Source of the DNA: Triparma columacea
Taxonomy: Eukaryota > Sar > Bolidophyceae > Parmales > Triparmaceae
NCBI GenBank assembly: GCA_030267965.1
Contig: BRYA01000530.1
Location: forward strand, 20,682 to 57,327
DNA length: 36,646 nt
Direction: 5' to 3'
The position numbers and the translations under genes were made by a program. Below the pieces are notes generated by a model that was not told where the DNA came from, ran no database searches, and saw only the letters and a list, made by a program, of their open reading frames with translations. Of this stretch, positions 18,596 through 30,000 are shown one piece after another; position 1 is the stretch's first letter, and each line of letters opens with the position of its first letter.

Positions 18596-20099
18596 ATGTC
18601 TCCTCCAAAAGGCTCTGCATTGGTCCTCGTCCTTGGCAGCATCTCCCAGAGCCCCCGAATGCAGTACCACGCCTACAGCCTGTTGAACAGTGGATACGAT
18701 GTGACTCTCGTTGGTTATCCCCACGGCGATGTGTTTGACGGTTTGAAATCAGGGGTTTCTGATGGCAGGGTAAAGGTCAGGACGGTTGAGGACAAATTCA
18801 CTGTCGTGTTTAAGCCATTTAAGCCTCTGTACTACCTGACGAGACTGATCATGCTGACAATATTAACGATGTGGGAGGCAAGGGGGCGTTATGACGTGGT
18901 GGTGCTGCAGACTCCCCCCTTCCTTCCGACGATAATAATAGGATACCTCTGCTCCATCCTGTATTCATCTGCTTGGTTCACCGCTGCGGCCCTCGTCGTT
19001 GACTGGCACAACATCGGCTTCAGCATGTTCTCCGACAGGCAGACTTTCATCCGGTCCGTAGTTCGTGCCGCTGAGGTTGCCTTTGGTTCCACCCTCCCCT
19101 CCGGTGGCCTCTGCGTGACAGAGGCAATGAAGGGGTACCTGAGGGAGGAGTTCGGAGTCGAGAGGAACGTGCACGTGCTCCACGATAGGCCGACGAGGTA
19201 CATGAAGAAAGGGGGGGAAGAGGAGGTCCACGATATGTGGGGGAGATTGGAGCAGGAATTAGGTAGGAGCTTGTTTGGGCTTTTGTGCGTTCATCTCTCG
19301 TCACCTACGTCACCTTAATTAACTCCGCCCCCCCACCCCCCCCCCCCCACCTCCCGCAGAGGGAGTACGTTCAAAACTCTCCATAAAGTTGTCTCGCGGT
19401 CAGAGCACCTTCACGTCCTCCTCCCCTCCCTGTCGGCGGCCCGACAGGCCCCTCATGCTTATGTCCAGCACTTCCTGGACCCCAGACGAGGACTTTTCGA
19501 TCCTCCTCTCCGCCTTGGTCCACGTGGACGAAAGGGCGAGGAAGGGGGATAAGGGTCTCGAGAACGGGGTGGTGGTGTTTGTAACAGGAAAGGGACCCCT
19601 CAAGGAGCACTACGAGAAAAGGATCGCGGAGATGGACCTCTCCAGGGTCGTCGTCAAGACGCTGTGGCTGGAAGTCTCGGACTACCCGTTGCTCATCGGC
19701 GAGGTGGACTGCGGGATCAGCCTCCACACCAGCACGAGCGGGGTAGACCTCCCCATGAAGATTCTCGACATGTACGGGTGTGGCGTCCCGGTGCTAGCGA
19801 TGGGTTTCAGCGCCCTGCACGAGCTGGTGGAGGACGGGGTAAACGGGATGGTTTTTGGGGACGACAAGGAGCTCGCGGAATGCATTGTCAAGGTCGGGAA
19901 GGGGGAAGGAGTGGAGAGGATGAGGGAGGAGGTCAAGAGGGGGAGGAGGTGGGAGGAGGAGTGGGAGGAGGTCGTGTGGAAAGGATTACTAGAAGGAGGG
20001 GGTGGGGTGAGGGGGTGGGGAATCGCAGGATGGGTGATTGGTCTTGCCGGATTGGTTCTAGGGGTGGCAAGCGTAAGCTCTGTCAGAATAGTTCAATGA
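18596..20099 (+). CDS. ALG1: ALG1 beta-1,4-mannosyltransferase
   Basis: Exons 18596-19262 and 19360-20099 give 468 residues. ALG1 adds the first mannose to GlcNAc2-PP-dolichol on the cytosolic face of the ER in N-glycan precursor synthesis. Seen: VLGSISQSPRMQYHAYSL, VTLVGYPHGDVFDGL, YDVVVLQTPPFLPTI, VVDWHNIGFSMF, GGLCVTEAMKGYL and VLHDRPTRYM, then after the intron LMLMSSTSWTPDEDFSILL, LHTSTSGVDLPMKILDMYGCGVPVL and ALHELVEDGVNGMVF, the same order as human ALG1. The intron 19263-19359 (GTAGG donor, phase 1, long poly-C tract) is needed to keep frame. There is no clear N-terminal anchor; instead a hydrophobic helix ends the protein (WGIAGWVIGLAGLVLGVASV), which is unusual for the family. Hydrophobic segments around residues 80-95 and 110-130 may also touch the membrane. 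Confidence 0.9.
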
Positions 20100-20149
20100 A
20101 AGTTTGATTTTCCCACTAAGAAACCAGACAATAATCCATCTTAACTTCC
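20100..20149. other. Very short convergent spacer
   Basis: Only 50 bp separate the ALG1 and TMEM151-like stops. Their 3' UTRs must therefore share this stretch or run into each other's coding sequence, so overlapping antisense transcripts are likely. Inferred from position. Confidence 0.5.
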
Positions 20150-21528
20150 TTATTTCTGCGATTTCCCACAACTTCCACAAAACTTGAATCCCTTCATAAC
20201 CTGCAGTTCCCCGCAGTGCATGCACTTCTCATACATAGAATCAGTCAAATTTCCTTCGAACACCAAGCTTGGCTGTTTCTCCATCTTGTGCTTTCGCAGT
20301 TTCTCAACCGCTGTTAAGGTCGAGGCTAATTTAATTGTCGACCCAGTCACACCTCCCATGACGTTCTTCTCCCTCTCCACATACGGCTGCGCCACCGGTA
20401 GATTCCTCATCGAAGTATTGATCGGCTGCGCGACAGCCACGATCTCCTCCTCCTGCGCCTCAATGTCCTCAACGGAGCAGAGGATCTTGTGGACCTCGAA
20501 ATTGACGAAACCGGCGGTGCTCTTGAACCAGAACGTGTACGGATAGGCGAGGCACGTGACGACGAAGAATAGGTACCACCCCCAACTTTGGTGGTTTGTG
20601 TTAGTGTTTGCAATCGAGATAATCTAGCGCTCTTGACTTTGGTCTATTCTCACCTGTAGAGCGACATGGACATTCCGGTCCCGACCATGACAAGCTGCCT
20701 CTCCTCCAGTCCCTTGATGTCCCAACTGTCGTAGACGCGTGTGGTCCTGTCTCTGTGCTTGTTATCGTCGTACATCGTCTTGTGCAGGCTCTTGTGCTTA
20801 CTAGCGATCCGAGGATCGCCCCACTCATGCTTCTCCCCGCTGTCCAGCCTGACAACGTTGAAACCAACAGTCTCAATCCTCCCTGGAGTCCTGTCCACAC
20901 ACGCTCCGTACTCGAGGGCTTTCTGGTCTCGGAACGTTACCACCTTCTCAGTGTGAGTGGTGGTGGTGGTGTTGCCATTTGAGTCCGTAGAGGTGGTGGT
21001 GCGGGTCTCCATGTGATAACACTCAACATGGACGTTGACATTCATTCTGGAAGACTGCATCTTCGATATGTAGGAGGCAAGCTGAGAAAAGGGGAGCTTG
21101 TGACCGAGGTACTGACGGATGGGGAGGGGAGGTGTGTGTGTGTGGGCGTTAGTTTGTTCTTTGTTTCAACATCAGACTAGATGATCTATCAAGTCCAGAT
21201 ATCCCACGTGTGGCGTTAGTTTGTTCTTTGTTTCAACATCAGACTAGATCATCAATCCATCAAGTCCAGATATCCCACCTACCTTTGCTGGAGTCCCACA
21301 GCAGCAACAGTAGACGAAATAGCTACCCCCGAAAGTCGTCCACATAATCAACCAAATATCCGAGTCTTGATACCAGTTATTTTCGTCGGGTGTAAGCCAC
21401 TTCAACAGAAAGTACAGGAAGATTGGAGCGAAGCCTCCCATTATCACAGTATCAGTGCATGACGAAATCATTCCGCCACCACCTGACCTTGCTAAGGCAG
21501 CTTTATCGACGCCGCGCCCATGTAGCAT
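20150..21528 (-). CDS. TMEM151-like membrane protein with C-terminal zinc-ribbon motif
   Basis: Exons 21528-21283, 21111-20654 and 20585-20150 give 379 residues. Seen: two membrane helices near the N-terminus (about 28-44 GGFAPIFLYFLLKWL and 59-76 IWLIMWTTFGGSYFVYCCCC); then VNVHVECYHMETRTTT...EKVVTF, resembling the CYHYxxRTRxV and EKVxTH blocks I associate with TMEM151-family proteins; then a third helix at the exon 3 start (GWYLFFVVTCLAYPYTFWF). The C-terminus has CMHCGELQVMKGFKFCGSCGK, a two-CxxC zinc ribbon. Biochemical role unknown. Exon phases (0 and 2) agree across all joins. The first intron holds a 67 bp tandem duplication. The family call rests on memory of motif spacing and should be treated as moderate. 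Confidence 0.6.
21145..21277. repeat. 67 bp tandem duplication inside an intron
   Basis: Two nearly identical units, starting at 21145 and 21212, each run from GGCGTTAGTTTGTTCTTTG to CCAGATATCCCAC. They lie in the first intron of the TMEM151-like gene and nearly reach its donor (21282). On the minus strand each unit carries the CTAACGCC branch-like motif, so the intron has two candidate branch sites. Confidence 0.93.
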
Positions 21529-21645
21529 GTTAGGGTTTTTGAGGCAGCTGGGGTGTCGAGTCTTTAAAGGATGGTTGATTGCAGGCCAAATCCACCAAAC
21601 CCAAACCTGAGTAACTGATCTTGATCAACTGTTCGTATTTTCCGA
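21529..21645. promoter_or_regulatory. Compact bidirectional promoter region
   Basis: 117 bp separate divergent starts at 21528 (-) and 21646 (+). Both promoters and leaders must fit here. No motif recognised. Confidence 0.4.
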
Positions 21646-22476
21646 ATGACCGTAATTCGGAGCTCTACGTCCTCTCTAAATGGGCGTACATCAATCGTTA
21701 CTTCGCTCCCGTCTCCTCCTCCAACCCCCCCAGATCCCCTTTCACAACCCAAAGATTCTGATCCTAAACCTCCATATTCCACCGTCGTCGAAGCCTTATC
21801 AGGGGCTCAAGGGACGATCAGCGTCATCAGTGCATTACAGGCCGGCTTCCTGTATGCTGGTCTTTCGTCAGTCCAGTTGGATGATTTTGATGGCGTTAGA
21901 GACTCCCTTTCATATAGCTTCAGTGTCGTGTCAACAGGAACCATTGCAGTGAACTTGTATGTGACGGTGTGTTGCGCGATTTTGGAGCAGGAGGGGAGGG
22001 TTACGAGGGCACTGGCAATAGCGAGGGGCGATAACGACGAGGCATTCGAGAGAGGCATAGAGAGGTGAGCGCAAAAACTTTGGCACATTGGACGTCGGGA
22101 CTTCTTTGGTTCGTCACTTGGACCCTCAACATCATTCATACATCCCCATGCTTACGCCCGTCGCTTTAATCATCGAAGGTGGTACGGGAACGCTTCGTTT
22201 GCTTCGTTTCGGACCAAATTATTGTGGATGTATATTGCGTCTATGCCGTGTTTTTGCGCTAGCATTGGGTTGCTATGCCTCCTAAAGATGCCCGCTGGCC
22301 CTGGGATATGCAGCGCAATTATCCTACTGATTGCCGCTTTCGCTACCACCAAGACGTTGCTTTGGGTTAACGAAATGTTCAGATTGCAAATTCTTGGGTT
22401 GAAGAAGGGGGAAGGGACTCTCGATGCCCCCAAGGTAGTGTTCGATGAGAGAAACGGCGAAGGCAACCACAATTAG
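21646..22476 (+). CDS. Four-helix membrane protein, faint Orai resemblance
   Basis: Exons 21646-22064 and 22179-22476 give 238 residues. After a Ser/Thr/Pro-rich cytosolic N-terminus (1-45) there are four predicted helices: about 57-74 (ISVISALQAGFLYAGLSSV), 86-111 (SYSFSVVSTGTIAVNLYVTVCCAIL), then after the intron LLWMYIASMPCFCASIGLLCLL and GICSAIILLIAAFATTKTLLW, and a short charged C-terminus. The spacing and the first two helices (ALQAGFLYAGLSSVQLD; AVNLYVTVCCAILEQ) recall Orai calcium channels (ALLSGFAMVAMVEVQLD; AVHLFALMISTCILP), but this could be chance. The exon join AG/G at 22064/22179 is set by frame and by the acceptor CGAAG; its polypyrimidine tract is poor. A possible AATAAA lies at 22483-22488, just after the stop. 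Confidence 0.55.
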
Positions 22477-22627
22477 AATATAAATAAAGTTTCAGTCTTC
22501 TTCCCCGTCTTTTTCTCTCCCTTGACATCTGCTCCTGCTTCCTTCACAGCTTGCAAATTCATTCATACATCAGATTAAGCGCAAATTACCTTTAAATACC
22601 CTCCACACTCCCTTAAAACTCCCGTAG

Positions 22628-22660
22628 AGTATCATATCAGTATCATATCAGTATCATATC
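22628..22660 (+). repeat. 11 bp unit AGTATCATATC x3
   Basis: Three perfect head-to-tail copies lie about 65 bp upstream of the oxidase start codon, in its promoter or 5' UTR. Role unknown; this may be a simple minisatellite. Confidence 0.95.
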
Positions 22661-22726
22661 CTTTAATTTAGTCCCACTTCAATTCAGAATTCGACACCCA
22701 CAAAAGACAAGCTCCCAAATTGCACA

Positions 22727-23956
22727 ATGTTCATTCTCTACGTATATTTCATATGTATATTCCTGATCTCTTCATCAAATTCTTTTACAATAAACCATTC
22801 ATTATTCAAACCGTCAAGAATAGCAATAGGAATAGGCCAAACTTCACCCCTCCTCTCCAAATACCCCCTGCATGCCCCCAAGTCTCCCACCTTCTCTACC
22901 CGTCTTTACTCCACCGTCCCCTCTACTCCTTCCCCTCCTCCAACCCCTCAACCTAAGATGATGGATGATCGTCTCTTCACCGTCAACAAGAAGTTAATTG
23001 ACACGGTATATGACATAATTTGCGTCCTCTACAAGGACAAGGATTACCCCCGCTTCTTCGTCCTGGAGACTGTGGCGAGGGTCCCCTACTTCGCCTACCT
23101 CAGCGTGCTTCACCTGAAGGAGACTTTTGGGGAGAGGAGCGACAACTACGCGGAGAAAATGAGGTGAGGACCGCGTGGATGGAGGGGGGGGGATGAGGCC
23201 TTGCCTTACTCAACCTTTCGCAACCTTTCGCAACCTTTCGCAACCCTTCGCAACCCTTCTCACCAACCCCTGTGTTCGCGATACTCTCCCCCTCCTCCCC
23301 TCCTCCAGAACCCACTACGCCGAGGCTGACAACGAGCTGCACCACCTCCTAATAATGGAATCCCTCGGCGGCAACGATTTCATCCTTGATCGCATCCTCG
23401 CCTCCGCCATGGCCTTTGGCTACTACTGGTACGTTGTCGTCGTCTACTTGCTCTCAGAGCAGGCCGCCTACCACCTGTCCGAGCTGATCGAGGACCACGC
23501 CTACAACACTTACGACACGTTCGTCACCAAGAACGAGGAGTACCTGAAGACGCAGCCCGTGCCCGACATCGCGAGGAAGTACTACGAGAGGGACAACCCC
23601 TTCCTCTTCGACCTCTTCTGCACGGTCCCCGAGTGCGACGACACGGGCGAACGCTTCAGCCAGAGTCGTCCCAAGTTGACAAACCTCTACGACGTCTTTG
23701 TGAACGTCCGCAACGACGAGCGCGAGCACTGGAAGACGCTGTGCAACCTCGTGCAGTTCGACGACATGAAGGGACCTCCTGGGGGGGTTACAGGGAAGGT
23801 GCAGGGGACAAAGGCTGACGAGGTGAGAATTAGGGGGAAAGAGAAATTGAGGAGTAAAGGGCACGCGAGTAAGGGACACGCTCAATCTAACGCAATCGTT
23901 TCAATCGACGCAAACAGGAAGCTAAGAGATTGAGGGAGGCTAAGAACGGGAACTAG
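22727..23956 (+). CDS. PTOX: Plastid terminal oxidase (plastoquinol oxidase)
   Basis: Exons 22727-23163, 23309-23822 and 23918-23956 give 329 residues. PTOX oxidises plastoquinol and reduces oxygen to water at the thylakoid membrane (chlororespiration, carotenoid desaturation). All six di-iron ligands expected from the alternative oxidase/IMMUTANS family are visible: Glu114 (LETVARVPYFAY), Glu155 and His158 (YAEADNELHHLLIMESLGG), Glu207 (LIEDHAYNTYD), Glu283 and His286 (RNDEREHW). The PTOX-type blocks PDIARKYY and NLYDVFVNVR separate it from mitochondrial AOX. The N-terminus has a signal-peptide-like stretch (residues 2-16) followed by SNSFTI, a Phe-containing cleavage region like that of secondary red plastids, then a Ser/Pro-rich transit-like part. 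Splicing is needed twice; the last exon encodes only EAKRLREAKNGN. Intron 1 holds a 10 bp repeat. Confidence 0.9.
23211..23260 (+). repeat. 10 bp unit CAACCTTTCG x5 in an intron
   Basis: Five consecutive copies; the first three are identical and the last two drift (CAACCCTTCG, CAACCCTTCT). The array lies in intron 1 of the oxidase gene, about 50 nt before the acceptor, where it supplies several pyrimidine tracts and CAAC motifs. Confidence 0.95.
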
Positions 23957-24063
23957 GAAGACCACCCAATCGTTTCATCAAGAATACACATGTCTTTCGT
24001 TGTCTTCATAATCACCGCTTCAAACTCTATATTTTTGAACAACCCAATTCCGTTTATCTCCGT

Positions 24064-27000
24064 CTAAACCTCCCCCCCTCCATTGGCCCTCAAATCCTCG
24101 ACCAACCCCAGCCATTTCTCCCTCCACACCTTCTCCCTCTTCTCAATCGCCTCGTACTTCTCCCTTATGCTCCTTGCGCTCTTGGCGAAGAAGTCTGACG
24201 TGACCTTGAGCTCCTCCATCGTGGTCTTGACGAGGCACCTGTGTGCGGTGGTGACAAAGCTCGTGAACTTGCCTCCCTCCACGGCTCCCTTCTCCCATTT
24301 CTCCACCGTGTTCGCTTCCCCTTCCTCCTCCTCTTCCTCCTCCGCAACGGGCGCCTTGCCCTTGCCCTTGCCCTTGCCCTTGCCCTTCGCCGCCTTCGCC
24401 TTCGCCTTCTCTATCTCCTCCTTCTCCTCCTCGCTCAACTCCTTAGGCGGCGGGAGGTCCTTCTGCATCTCCTCGCTTAGCGCCTTCAAGTCAAAAAAGT
24501 TCCACTCCCTCGTGGGCCAGTGCCTTCCCCCTGGTCCATTCTCTGCTCCTTCATCATCCGCCCCCCCGCCCCCCTCCTCATTCGCCGCACCCTCCGCGTT
24601 CTTCCTAGATATCACGCTGCTCTTCCTCAATCTCTTCAGGCTCTTCCTCTTCGGCAGTATGAGCTCGTCCCCAGGCAAGCTCAACAAGTCGTCCTTGAGC
24701 ACCATCTTATCTAGGATCTCCTTCCATCCGTGCAAAACGCTCCTGAGCCTTTCCACGCTCTCCTTCGCGCTGTTCGCCTCCGTCTCGAGCAGGCTCTGCT
24801 TGAACTTTGCCACGGCGGCCGTGATCTCCTCCCCCCTCTTGAGCTCCCTGTCAACCAGCTTGTCAAGCTGGTCCTTCGCGTCCACGCTCCCCAATTGCGG
24901 CCTCAGCGCCAGCACGTGCTTCTTCCTCACGCCCTCCCAGACCTTCAGAAGCTTCGCGAAGCCATCCTCCGCGGTATTGCGGACCACCTCGCTCTTCAGG
25001 GCGCTCCTCCTGGTGGCGTCCTTCATGCTAGCGGAGGGGGCGCCCAGCCAACCAGTGTTGGGGGGCACGGGGGTTTTCGCTATTATCTTCTCAAGGCGAG
25101 AGATCTGGGACCTCAAACGACGGCGGGCCTTTTCCCTATGGCACTGGAAGTGAACCTCGACTCTTTGGCCCTCCCTCCAAACTGGGGGCTCGGGAGCCCT
25201 CACTGGCTGGGTGCCGTACTCCCGAATCAAAACAGCGTCCACCTTCTTCTCCTCCAGCCCTCCCACGTACTTCACAGTGTACGTGTCCTTCCCATCCATG
25301 CAGACAATCTTCGCCTCGTTCAGTATCTCACCCTCCTCAGGCCCCAGGACCTTGATGTTGTTGTTGTGGAGCCACTTTGCGAGACTCTCAGGGACCCCGC
25401 TCTCACCCAGCAAATCGGTCTTACCCTCGGTGCTGTAAAGCGCGTAGGTCTCCTCTTTGCACTGCTCCTGGAGCGTTTTGATGGCACTCTCAAACGTTCC
25501 GACGACCATGGGCTCCTCCTCCTTCCAAACAGCGTTGGAAATGGTCTCCTCAATATCCATGGGTATCTCGTCCTTGGCACCGATCTTCGAGCTTTCGCCC
25601 TTGACAAATTCCAAATACTCGGCCCTCCTATAAATGTAACACCTCAAGCTGAGGGTGACATGCTTCAACCTCACCCCAAGCGGAAGTCTTCTCTCGGCAT
25701 CCTCCTCCCCTTCGAACTTGACCTCCTTCGCATCCCTCACGGCCTCGCATAGCTTCTCCAGCTTGTCCAAGAAAGTGTCCACCTGGTTGGCGCTGAACTC
25801 GTCCCTCGTGACCTCCGTACGCAGCCTCTCTTGGGCGTTCCTCCTCGGGGCACCATACTTCTTCCCAAGCCCCTCCCTGAGGCTCAGCTCCTGCAGGCAC
25901 TTGTCGTACTCCTTTTTGAACGCCTTGGTGCTCTTCATAGACGCCTCTTCGTACGCCATCGCGTCCTCAATCTTCTTCCTCCTAGCCTCAACGGCCACGT
26001 CAAGTTTCTCCCTTGGCTCCACCAGGAGCTCCTTAAGATCGTCCACCTCCTTCTGGTCATAGTCTCCGCCGTTCTGAAACGTCTTGGTCAACCTGAGAAG
26101 CTCAGAGATGGTGCTAGCGAGCTTGGAGGGCTCCTGGCTGACGAAGAGGTTCAGCATTTCAAGGTAGTCCTCGCACTCCGGCCGGAACATGGAGAGGAGC
26201 TTCTTGCACTTCATCTCTACGCCCTGCAGGGCAGCGAGGCTGCCCTGGTCTTTCAGCGTCGACGCCAGAGACTCTACGTTGCTAACGAACTCGTCGGCGT
26301 GCTCGTTTACTTCCTGAAGCAGGGCGGCAAAGTTCTCCTCCTGTTCGGACATCCTCTTGTAGAATTGCCGCAAGAACCTGGAAGACTTTTGCCTGTGCGA
26401 AATGAGCTCACCCTCCCGCGGTTGTCTGAACTTGACCTCCGTGCGGCCCTTTCTGGGCCAGTGGAGGCGAAGCCTCTCCTCAAGCTCCTCGGTGAGATCT
26501 TCCTTGCGCTCTTCGCAGAGATCGTCCGTCACCTTGCGCCTCTTCTGGCTATCGTCCTCCATAACGCCAAAGAGCGATTCTCGAAGGGTGCACACGTAGG
26601 AGATCACAGTATCGCTCGGCAGCATAGTAACCTCGACGCAGTAGTTTCCATCCTTGTCTTGGGGGGTGCTGTTGAGCTTCTCCTTCGCCTCCAACATGAT
26701 CCTCTTCTTGATGGCCCTTCTAACGTTGATCTCTTCCAAGGCCCCGGCGTATATAGCGTAGCTCTCATCACTGAGCTTATCGACCTCTTCTTGCTCATTC
26801 AAAGGCATAAAGGACCTGTCGTGGGCATCTATGTAAGCGCTCCTCTCCTCCTCGTTCATTTCTAGCACTTCCTCCTCTGTCTTCCTCGTGAATTCGGGGT
26901 CGAAAAAATCAGGCTCCTTATTGGGGTCCTCTTCTTCGTCCTCCTCGACCTCGACGACCTCAGCCTTTTTCTTTCCTCCCTTCTTTGCGGCCTTGGCCGC

Positions 27001-30000
27001 CTTAGCAGCCTCCTCCAATGCAGCCTGTTCGGCCGCCAGCCTCTCCTCTTCCTCCCTCTCGAGCTCCTCGGCTGTTTTCACAGTCCTGGTGAGAAGGACG
27101 AACTGTTCGGGAGGGACCTCCTCATCCGCGGCATCCTTGGGTGGAGGCGCGAGAAACTGGTCGATCATGTACTCAACGGAGTACTTGACTCCATATTTGT
27201 AGTAGCCAGCCCCGGCAGTCTCGAAAGAATCAGAGATGTCGTCTCCCCAAAGCTCAGCTGCAATCTTGGGCTCCGCCGCCAGGCGCTCGGCCTCGCGCTG
27301 AGCCTCGAGCTCAGCCTCCCTTTGCTTGGCAGCCTTCTCATCGGCCTGCCTGGCCCGCTTCTCGGCGAGCTGCAACGAGCAAAGAGACGAGTCGAGGAGA
27401 TTAGTTTGGAGTAGTGGTTTAAAGTTATCTCGCTTCTCACGATGCTATTTCATTTCCCCCCCATTTTTTCTCACCTCTTCCTCGGGGAGATTCTCGTCAC
27501 CCTCTTCGTAAAATTCGTCGTCAGCTGGATCGTTCCCCTCCCCATCTGCAGGAGCAGAATCATCGTGATTCTTCTCATCGGAGCCCGCAGGTCCACCCTC
27601 TTTCTTCTCCTCCTCTTCTGGGCCTTCATTCCCCCCCTCTGCAACATGCGCGATGGTGGTAACCGTCTTTCCTGCGTTTTTCTTCTTCTCCTCCACTTCC
27701 TCAAGGGACTCAGTGGGGAAAACCATGTCCCTTGGGGGCACGAGCCCAAACTTCTTGCAGAGCATGAAGGTGAAGTGGCGGTGCTCATCCTCGGCGGAGA
27801 CGGGGTGTTTATCAGCAGCGTGAGTCGCCGTGGTGTGGTAAACGCGGTACTCAGACTCAATAAGGTCGAGGAGTCGAAGGGCCTTCGCGAAATTGAGCTC
27901 GAGCTCCTTCTCATCAGCGGCGTGGCGTAGGCGGTCGAGGGCGTGAGAGACGTTTCCCTCCCGGACATCGTTGTCAAGTCTGAAGTCCTCCTTAAGGTTG
28001 AACATTGTTTCAGCAGCAACCTCATCAATGTCGATCTCCTTCCTGCGGTGATGCTCGAGGGACAGCGCGACGCCGTGGTAAAAGGAGCAGATACGCTCAG
28101 CCCCCTTCTCAAGAATCTGGGACTGCGTCGAGAGGGTCGCCTCGGCCCAGTCGATGAGGGACTCCTGCAAGTGCGGCGAGCGAAGCAAGAAGCGAAAAGG
28201 GTTGCGTTAGTGAGACTACAATGCAATGCAATGTACTAACTAGTATAGTAGAATTGTCATGCGTTAAGAATGTCGCCCCCCATACTCACCTGCTCGTAAT
28301 CGCGTTGCTCAATTGGGCCACTGCACTCGTTCCTGACAGCCTCGTCGATGCGCCCGTTACAGATGCGTTTGTCCGCCATGCCAAGAAGCGCCTGCGCGAG
28401 GACCTCCTTAAACTCGTCCGAGAGGTCGCAGCACGCAAGGAGGAGGCCAACCTTCTTCTGGATGGCGCGGACCTGGAGCATGTCGATCTCGACGTTGTCC
28501 TCCCACGCCTTGGCGCCCCCCCCTCCGGCAACCGAGACGGAGCGCCGGCGAGAGGACCTATTGGAGCGATTTGACTTTGCAGCCTCAGAGGGTGCGCGGG
28601 AGGAAGCAGCATGGGCAGCGGGTTCGGCAGAGGTTGCGGCGGTTTTGTTGAGGTCATCGCCGGTTGCGGCGGTGTTCGTGCGAGACTTGGACGTGGAATT
28701 GAGTTTCTCGTTGTCCTGCTTGCTGTGCTCTGCGGTGGTAACGAGCTCTTGGAGGCCGTCGGCGGCCAAGGCGAGCTCCTTCTTGAGAAGGGCATCAATG
28801 CCATTAACGAGAGCGAGCGCCGTGCACTGTTGCTTGAGCACGGGGAGGATAGTAAGGACCTCCGATTTGGTCGCCTTCCTCAGCCTCTCGAGTGTGTCCT
28901 GGGCAGTCTTACGGAGGGACGATTTCCCCTGCTTCTCCAAAACGATCTCCAAGTCCTTGCCGCACTGAACGACAGTGAGGGACTCGACGGCGGCGTCGAG
29001 GAGCTTGAGGTATATGAGGTTAGGGTCCCTCAGCTGCTTGGATATCTTGACGAGTTCGGGTTTGAGTCCTCCTGATTTCCTGAAGAATTCCTCAAGCTCC
29101 GCAGAGTTAACAACGTCGTCAATTTCACTCGCGAAGTACCCGACGTCTGGCTCTAGGTGGAGCGCCCCGTAGTTGTGGAGTTCATGCCTAAGGTCCTCCC
29201 TCCTCTTCTCCGCCTCGTCGTGTTTGGCGTGCTTAAGGGCAGTGAGCTGGTCGTAGAGGCTCTTGATAGCCTCTACCTCAACTTTGTTCATCTTGCTGAA
29301 CTCCTGACGGACGTCATTCACCCTCTCGGAGGCGAGGGTCGCGTCTCTCATGTCGCCAAGCTCTTTGAGGATCATGCACCTTTCATCGTGCCTAGCTTTT
29401 TGCGTAGCTTTGAAAGACTCAAACAGGGCGACCCTGTCCGGTGGGTTCATGAAGTTGTCTGCAGTTATATCCCTGTGGAACTCCCTTATACCACGGTCGT
29501 GGCGGAGCTGTCTCCAGTCGGACATACGGTGCTCCCACTGCGGCGAGTGAAGCGAGCGACGAGGGAAGCGAGTCACGGAGAGGACTGCGTTAGTGGTCGT
29601 CGCGGTGCAGCTCTGATTTTCACCCATTCTCACCTTCTCCCTCGCCGTGACCTGCTCCATGATATCCTCCTTTTCCATCCTCGCCATGAGCTCCGCGTGC
29701 GCCCTTCTGTTCCCCGTAATCACGCTGTTAAGCTCGAACGCCTCCACCTCTGCCACCCTCTCAATCTCCTGCGGAAGCTTCAGCGCCGTGTTTACCATCT
29801 CGTCGACCATGGAGCGGAGGTAGGCGGCGAGGGTGTCGGAACGGGTGCGCTCGAAGGATTCGAGGTTGTCGCCGAACTGGACGACCTCGGAGGTGCGGCG
29901 GGAAAGAAGGGCATTTATCTTGTCCCACATTCCTTCGACGTAGGCGAGGGACTGCATCTCGAGGATTTCATCTTTGTTGAGCTCGTCGAAAATTACTTGA

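Noticed and set aside
23211..23260. Could the 10 bp array be a CRISPR or regulatory array?
   Set aside because: No spacers, unit too short, and it lies in an intron; it is a simple minisatellite.
24730..26865. Two long plus-strand open frames (24730-25752 and 25831-26865, over 340 codons each)
   Set aside because: They lie wholly antisense to exon 7 of the CCDC180-like gene, whose frame is longer and has coherent domains; their Leu/Arg/His-rich composition is what the reverse of Glu/Lys-rich codons gives.
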